Source: Pseudomonas kribbensis
GTDB taxonomy: Bacteria > Pseudomonadota > Gammaproteobacteria > Pseudomonadales > Pseudomonadaceae
Assembly: GCF_003352185.1 (NCBI RefSeq)
Contig: NZ_CP029608.1
Location: 2,294,001 to 2,358,000 of the forward strand
DNA length: 64,000 nucleotides
Direction: 5' to 3'
In this document: positions 59,562-64,000 of the stretch, piece after piece
Position numbering within the stretch: the first letter of the stretch is position 1
Layout of the letters: the number at the start of each line of letters is the position of its first letter
Program-made: the position numbers and the translations under genes
Notes under the pieces: generated by a model
Databases searched by the model: none
The model's input: the letters and a program-made list of their open reading frames with translations, nothing else
Told to the model about the DNA's origin: nothing

Positions 59562-61593
59562 AGGCACCTGCCTTACACTTCTCACACTCTTCACAAAACG
59601 GCGCATTACGCTTGAGCGTATTGATCTGCGCCGGCGTCAGCACAGCACCCGCCTTATCGGCATCGGCCTGTTTCAGCACGCCCGGCATCAACGGCGCCGC
59701 ACCCGTTCCGCTCCCCGGCCCACCGCCGGAGTTGATGTTGATCGCCGGCCCGCTCATGGTCACGCCGCCGCCATCGATCTTGATGAAGCTGCCGCCACCG
59801 ACCAGCGTCAGCTCAGCCCCGGCCTCCAGCACGACCTTCATCCCGCTGCTCAGGTGAATTTCCTGCCCCGCGTCGATGAATTGCCCGGTGCCTATCTTGA
59901 TGTGCTGGTTCACGCCCACGGTGAGGTGGTCGTTGGCGCGGGCTTCGACTTTGCGGTCTTCGTAAACGGTGTGGTGTTCTTCGGCCTTGAATTCCGTGTA
60001 GCTGTTCTTTTCCACGACGTCGTGGCGTTCGTTGCCGACGCGGATTTTCTGGTCGTGTTCGATGTTTTCGTCCCAGTCGCGCTGGGCGTGGAGGAAGATC
60101 TGTTCCTGGCCTTTCTTGTCTTCGATGCGCAGTTCGTTGAAACCGCCGCCACCCATCGAACTCAGGGTCTTGAAGGTGGTGCGCGTCTTGTTCGCCGGCA
60201 GCGCGTAGGGGACGGTGTTTTCCTTGTGGTACAGGCAGCCGCTGATCAGCGGCTGGTCGGGGTCGCCTTCGAGGAAGGTGACCAGCACTTCCATGCCGAT
60301 GCGCGGGATGGCGATGCCGCCGTACTGGGCGCCGGCCCAGGCGCTGGAGACGCGCAGCCAGCAACTGGTCTTGTCGTCGGCCAAGCCGTCGCGGTCCCAG
60401 TGGAACTGGACTTTGACGCGGCCGTATTCGTCGCAGTGGATTTCCTGGCCTTGCGGGCCGGTGACCACGGCGCTCTGGCTGCCGAGGATGCGCGGTTTCG
60501 GGTGGCGCAGGGGCGGGCGGTTTGGCACGTCCCATGGGGTGGCCTGGAAGCGGTTGCGGTAACCCTGATGGAAATCGTCCTTCAGCGCGGTGGTGTCACT
60601 GGTCACCGACTCTTCCAGCACTTGCGGCTGCTTGCCTTCGTGGTGGACTTCGGTGAGCAGCCAGAGGTCGTTCCACTTGGCCTTTGGGTGTTCTTTCAGC
60701 GCGAGGAAATGGCCGCTGACCAGCAATGGCTGGTCGCTCTTGCCTTCGGCGAGCTGGAAGTCGCTGCGGTGGCGTTCGAGGGCGCGTTTGGCCAGGTGTT
60801 TGCCACGCTCGCGGTCGACGAAACGGCCCGGGTAGTCGTAGTCCTCGAGGTCGGGCAGGGCGTCGCCGCGGTTTTCGCTTTCGAGCGTGATGCGCGGTTT
60901 TTCGAAGTCGTAGTCGCGGCGGGTGGTGCGGCTGGTGCGGGTTTCCAGGCGCAGGTCGAAGCGCTTGATCACCGGGTCGCTGGCGACCATGCCGGAGTCC
61001 TGCTGATAGGCCACCGGCGCGAGTTTGTGGAACACCGTCTGGTCATCGCCGAACACCAGTTTGTGGCCGGAAACGCTGTGCTGGAAGTGGTAGTGAATGC
61101 CTTCTTCTTCGCACAGGCGCTGGATGAAATGCAGGTCCGATTCGTCGTACTGCACGCAGTAGAGGCGCTCGGGGTAGATCGAACCGGTCTGGAATTCATA
61201 GGCGTTGCCCTGGATGCCATGTTCTTCGAGGACCTTGCCGATGATCTTCGGCACGCTGAGGTTCTGGAAGATCCGCTGGTTGATCCGGTGCGCCAGGTAC
61301 GAAAGTTGCGGGCGCAGGGTCACGGAGTAGCGCGTCAGGCGCTTGCCGGAATCGCCTTGCGCGGCGCGGTCGATCAGGCCGTGGATGCCGCTGCCGTCGG
61401 GCGACAGCTGCAGGAAGGCCGGTTTGTGCAGCAGGGTTTCGAGGTCCAGCGACGGCTGCTCACTGACCAGCTCCACCTCGAAGGCAAACGGCTGGCTGAT
61501 GGCTTCCCGACCGGTGAGGGTAAACACCTGGAAATCGGCGGAAAGCCCTTCGATGGTCAGGGCAAAGTGGGTTTCATTGGCCGGCGCGAACAT
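59551..61593 (-). CDS. vgrG: VgrG spike protein
   Basis: The 680-residue protein has the gp27/gp5-like VgrG core (RYSVTLRPQLSYLAHRINQR, YCVQYDESDLHFIQRLCEEEGI, VKVQFHWDRDG, CWLRVSSAWAG near residue 400), then the beta-helix spike with DGGGVTMSG. Its tail PFCEECEKCKAGACAI is cysteine-rich, probably metal binding. It would be the tip on which the Rhs effector is loaded. Confidence 0.92.
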   Translation of the reverse strand: MFAPANETHFALTIEGLSADFQVFTLTGREAISQPFAFEVELVSEQPSLDLETLLHKPAFLQLSPDGSGIHGLIDRAAQGDSGKRLTRYSVTLRPQLSYLAHRINQRIFQNLSVPKIIGKVLEEHGIQGNAYEFQTGSIYPERLYCVQYDESDLHFIQRLCEEEGIHYHFQHSVSGHKLVFGDDQTVFHKLAPVAYQQDSGMVASDPVIKRFDLRLETRTSRTTRRDYDFEKPRITLESENRGDALPDLEDYDYPGRFVDRERGKHLAKRALERHRSDFQLAEGKSDQPLLVSGHFLALKEHPKAKWNDLWLLTEVHHEGKQPQVLEESVTSDTTALKDDFHQGYRNRFQATPWDVPNRPPLRHPKPRILGSQSAVVTGPQGQEIHCDEYGRVKVQFHWDRDGLADDKTSCWLRVSSAWAGAQYGGIAIPRIGMEVLVTFLEGDPDQPLISGCLYHKENTVPYALPANKTRTTFKTLSSMGGGGFNELRIEDKKGQEQIFLHAQRDWDENIEHDQKIRVGNERHDVVEKNSYTEFKAEEHHTVYEDRKVEARANDHLTVGVNQHIKIGTGQFIDAGQEIHLSSGMKVVLEAGAELTLVGGGSFIKIDGGGVTMSGPAININSGGGPGSGTGAAPLMPGVLKQADADKAGAVLTPAQINTLKRNAPFCEECEKCKAGACAI

Positions 61594-61724
61594 CCCTTGT
61601 TCCTCGTGCTGTACAGCGGCGCGCGTTGATGACCGCCAGGCGGATCAACGTGCGCGAAATTCTGGAGGGGCGTAAACAACATCGACCAGCAGAGCTGGCC
61701 GATGCTTGAAACGATCAGCCGTAA

Positions 61725-62240
61725 TTAAACGACTGGAGCACGCCAGTCATCGGAACCCGAAGTACCGGATACTTCGTGGGTCCAGGTGATTTTGCGGTAG
61801 GTGAACTGCACTTCTTCCAGGTGGGTGAAGTGCGCGTTGCCTGGATCCTGGCAGTTGTGCATTTTGTTGTTGATGGCGACGATGATCGCGTCTTCCAGTT
61901 TGGTGGTGTAGTAGTGCTCTTGGGTGCCTTGAGCCGAAGTGCGGTACCACTGGATAACGATTTCGCTCATGCGCTCGCCCGAGGTCAGAGCGGCTTGCAG
62001 CAGAGGCGAAGCCTTGTCGTAGACCTTGGTGATCACAACTGGCTTGTGCACGCGCTGACCGGTTGGCTGACCGGATTGCGGGTCACGCGGGATGATCACG
62101 TCGTGGGTGAAAGCCTGAACCATGACCTGGTCTTCGTGGCCTTCCTGGTAGGTGTTGCCAACGGAGTCGGCAGTGAAGGCGCCGGCAGTGATCAGGCCTT
62201 GTTTTTCGCCGGTAACCGACATGTACGCTGGTGTTGCCAT
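61725..62240 (-). CDS. hcp: Hcp family type VI secretion tube protein
   Basis: The 171-residue protein starts MATPAYMSVTGEKQGLITAG with AGGAG and matches Hcp throughout (HDVIIPRDPQSGQPTGQRVH, KPVVITKVYDKASPLL, LEEVQFTYRKITWTHE). It forms the secreted tube. A sigma-54-like promoter lies about 70 bases upstream. No other T6SS structural genes are in the window, so it depends on a distant apparatus. Confidence 0.93.
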   Translation of the reverse strand: MATPAYMSVTGEKQGLITAGAFTADSVGNTYQEGHEDQVMVQAFTHDVIIPRDPQSGQPTGQRVHKPVVITKVYDKASPLLQAALTSGERMSEIVIQWYRTSAQGTQEHYYTTKLEDAIIVAINNKMHNCQDPGNAHFTHLEEVQFTYRKITWTHEVSGTSGSDDWRAPVV

Positions 62241-62310
62241 GGGAGGTGCTCCTTGCGGATAAAGTTAGGGTGCCCGGGAGGCGAAATCGCCCGGTGGGTG
62301 CCTGACTGTT

Positions 62311-62326
62311 ATCAAAGAGCGTGCCA
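62311..62326 (-). promoter_or_regulatory. Sigma-54 (RpoN) promoter of hcp
   Basis: On the minus strand TGGCACGCTCTTTGAT matches the consensus TGGCACG-N4-TTGCW with the GC-GA change at the -12 element. It leaves a leader of about 60 bases to the hcp ATG. Sigma-54 control of hcp/vgrG orphan islands is established in P. aeruginosa and other pseudomonads; here it is inferred from the sequence. Confidence 0.8.
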
Positions 62327-62407
62327 GTTTTTCAGAAGCCTTGTAGATCAAGGATATGGCACAGAGGGAACTGTTTCCTGGGCGAAAAAACCTGCATTTC
62401 AGGCAAA

Positions 62408-62453
62408 AAGTGCGCAAGAAGTTGCGCAGTACTGCGCAACTTCTTGCGCACTT
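62408..62453. promoter_or_regulatory. 46-bp perfect palindrome, candidate upstream activator site
   Basis: Positions 62408-62430 and 62431-62453 are exact complements. It holds two 18-bp palindromes TGCGCAAGAAGTTGCGCA (62411-62428) and its complement (62433-62450), with centres 22 bases apart. About 95-115 bases upstream of the sigma-54 promoter, right for enhancer-binding-protein sites. Confidence 0.7.
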
Positions 62454-62515
62454 GGCTGCAGCCCTTGATGTGCAAGGGCTGTAGCGATTCTGATGGGGTT
62501 TTTATTACGGGGAAC

Positions 62516-62533
62516 TGCGCAACTTCTTGCGCA
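62516..62533. promoter_or_regulatory. Third copy of the 18-bp palindrome
   Basis: TGCGCAACTTCTTGCGCA repeats the half-sites of the 62408-62453 palindrome, about 200 bases upstream of the hcp promoter and close to the end of hglS. Confidence 0.7.
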
Positions 62534-62559
62534 GTATGGCCAGGTGCCGCTTCGTCGCG

Positions 62560-63939
62560 TTATCGGGCAAGCGCCTTCAAACATTCCTCGATCGAACGCC
62601 GTTGAGTCTCGGCATACAAGCCCAGTTCATCGATGGTCGAACGTCCCAGCGACAGTTCGAATGACTGCCGGTTGGAATGCTCGCCATAGTGCGTCTGCGC
62701 GGCGTCCCCCAGGTTCGACTGAAAAATCCCCGCCGCACTCACCGGCAGGAAATCTTCGTACACCAGCGGTTCGGCTTTCACATAGCCGTCGCGCAACAAA
62801 GCTTGCAGCGAAACCTCAGCGGGACGACCCGCCATCAGCCCTTTGTCTGTCAGGAAATAACGGAAATACGCCAATTCCTGCTCGCGCATGCCTTCGAGGC
62901 TGTCAGGGAATTCGCTGAAGTGCCGGGTCATCAGCGCGTTGTAGCGTGAGGCATTGGCTTCGTTGGGGAAGTCACCCAACTCTTCTCGTGCCGCATTCAG
63001 CAGACGGTCGTACAACGCCCGGCCCTTGGGTGTCAGCGCCGCACCTCGTTGTTCGATCTCGCCGAAGCGAGCGCTGTGGCTGCCGCGGGTTTGCGTCTGG
63101 TCGGTGAAGGCGATTGGCTCGTCCAGCGCCTTGAAACTGGTCTGGCGCAGGAGGATCGGATGCTGCCGGCGTGGTGGCCCTTCAATCACCGCTTTGGGCG
63201 TGATGCCATGCAGCGGCATCTGCGCCTGAACGATGTCGATGTCCAGAGTACGCGGTGTCAGGTGGTTGATGTGCGGGCCCTTGAAGGCCACGACATCGGC
63301 GATCAGACGATGCTGGGCGCTGAGGGTCTGATACTGCGCGGCGGTGACGGTGGCGCTGTGGTGCCAGCGAAAAGTCTCCAGCGCTTGCAGGACAAATTCC
63401 CCGGCTTCGGACTCAGTCAGTCCACCAACGGCTTCGGCCTGTTCAATCAGGCGCAATGCCTCTGACGTAAAGATCGAACGCTGATCCAGCACTGATTGCG
63501 CGAAGGCCCGCAACTCGGGATCTTCAATCAATTCCAGTCGCAACAACGAAGTGAACACCCGGAACGGGCTGACCTGCAGCGCATCTTCATGCACTGCGCG
63601 AAACGCCGTGGAATGCACCGGCACCCCGGCGGGCGTCAAATCGTAATAACCCACCGGTAGCATGCCCATCACCGCAAACAGGCGGGCGAGGGTGGCCAGT
63701 TCGGTGGCGGTGCCGACGCGGATCGCGCCATGGCGCTCCATGTCCAGTCGTTCGATTTCGCCGGTGCTGTGCAGTTGACTGGCGATCTGCGGCTCGCGGG
63801 CCAGCACTTCGCGGTTGGTCTGCTCCACCAGTTCCATCAAGGCGCCGTACAGCGGCACTTCTTCGCGGTACATGTCGGACATCGCTTTGGAGAAGCGTTG
63901 GCGGATCAGGTCGGGGCTGACGAACGGCTGCACGGTCAT
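62560..63939 (-). CDS. hglS: 2-oxoadipate dioxygenase/decarboxylase (VOC/DUF1338, YdcJ)
   Basis: The 459-residue enzyme belongs to the DUF1338/HglS family. HglS turns 2-oxoadipate into D-2-hydroxyglutarate with loss of CO2 in D-lysine breakdown in P. putida. The conserved metal site is visible as LDMERHGAIRVGT (His near residue 70), KGPHINHLTPRTLD (His near 226) and FGEIEQRGAALT (Glu near 294). ATG 63939 with AGGAA is preferred over the upstream 63963. The function is taken from family knowledge. Confidence 0.85.
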   Translation of the reverse strand: MTVQPFVSPDLIRQRFSKAMSDMYREEVPLYGALMELVEQTNREVLAREPQIASQLHSTGEIERLDMERHGAIRVGTATELATLARLFAVMGMLPVGYYDLTPAGVPVHSTAFRAVHEDALQVSPFRVFTSLLRLELIEDPELRAFAQSVLDQRSIFTSEALRLIEQAEAVGGLTESEAGEFVLQALETFRWHHSATVTAAQYQTLSAQHRLIADVVAFKGPHINHLTPRTLDIDIVQAQMPLHGITPKAVIEGPPRRQHPILLRQTSFKALDEPIAFTDQTQTRGSHSARFGEIEQRGAALTPKGRALYDRLLNAAREELGDFPNEANASRYNALMTRHFSEFPDSLEGMREQELAYFRYFLTDKGLMAGRPAEVSLQALLRDGYVKAEPLVYEDFLPVSAAGIFQSNLGDAAQTHYGEHSNRQSFELSLGRSTIDELGLYAETQRRSIEECLKALAR

Positions 63940-64000
63940 GAAAAAAATTCCTGGCACGGTCACGTAAAGGATGGAGGAAAAGATCGCAGCCTTCGCCGAC

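Larger units (their letters stand above)
62241..62559. other. Regulatory region of hcp
   Basis: 319 bases without a gene. It holds the sigma-54 promoter (62311-62326), three palindromes TGCGCAAgaagTTGCGCA and a 9-bp hairpin AGCCCTTG/CAAGGGCT at 62459-62481 near the end of the upstream hglS gene. Confidence 0.7.

Noticed and set aside
59452..61629. 725-codon open frame on the plus strand over vgrG
   Set aside because: Antisense to a certain VgrG gene.
50028..62240. Prophage origin of hcp/vgrG/Rhs block
   Set aside because: No tail, capsid, lysis or integrase gene and no attachment repeats; the set is a standard orphan T6SS island.
62408..62453. 46-bp palindrome as a simple terminator of hglS
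   Set aside because: No T run on either side, internal 22-base periodicity and a third copy further away fit protein sites better. Not fully excluded.
1..64000. tRNA, rRNA or riboswitch genes
   Set aside because: No tRNA cloverleaf, rRNA segment or riboswitch pattern was recognised on reading; a covariance-model scan could still find small RNAs.

Overview
The window is a high-GC stretch of a Pseudomonas chromosome, most like the P. fluorescens group. The signs are the gene families (GlxA-type regulators, LysR regulators, HglS, an orphan Hcp/VgrG/Rhs cluster), the codon use, and a Pseudomonas REP hairpin at 13642-13669. No rRNA, tRNA, CRISPR array or insertion-sequence transposase was seen.

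Bases 1-21.9 kb are ordinary accessory metabolism and regulation. They hold a VOC protein, an alpha/beta hydrolase, a quinone oxidoreductase with a divergent LysR regulator, a hendecad-repeat coiled-coil membrane protein, pirin with a divergent GlxA-type regulator, two convergent winged-helix/NTPase regulators (one without its C-terminal half), and a flavodoxin with an AraC-type regulator. A LysR gene precedes a DoxX / monooxygenase / amidohydrolase / isochorismatase-family operon. An MscS-type channel with a cyclic-nucleotide domain, an exported esterase, another LysR regulator and a methyltransferase follow.

Bases 21.99-40.76 kb (minus strand) form one apparent 17-gene exopolysaccharide operon of the Wzx/Wzy type, mostly joined by 1-8 bp overlaps. 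It encodes UDP-glucose dehydrogenase, a UDP-glucuronate 4-epimerase-like enzyme, an initiating sugar transferase, a BY-kinase-like protein without the Walker A lysine, Wza and Wzz homologues, three glycosyltransferases, a Wzy polymerase, a Wzx flippase, a polysaccharide deacetylase, a clan-A-like glycoside hydrolase, three GNAT-type proteins and a YdjC/ChbG deacetylase. The set suggests an acidic (glucuronate/galacturonate), N- or O-acyl-modified polymer. A membrane sulfatase-fold protein is divergent from it.

Bases 42.9-49.98 kb hold an ATPase / FtsX-type permease / AttH-CrtC-like lipoprotein operon, a small exported protein, a family 2 glycosyltransferase and a VanW protein.

Bases 50.0-62.3 kb (minus strand) are an orphan type VI secretion effector island: hcp, vgrG, a DUF4123 chaperone and a 1606-residue Rhs protein. 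The Rhs tip looks like a small Rossmann/methyltransferase-like toxin and is followed by its probable immunity gene. Further downstream lies an AT-rich graveyard of spare immunity genes: two paralogues, a decayed third copy, a homopolymer frameshift, the orphan tail of a replaced toxin overlapping its immunity gene, several unrecognised small genes, repeated palindromic elements and a very long hairpin. hcp has a good sigma-54 promoter, with three copies of an 18-bp palindrome about 95-210 bp upstream that look like activator sites. The window ends with hglS (2-oxoadipate dioxygenase/decarboxylase).
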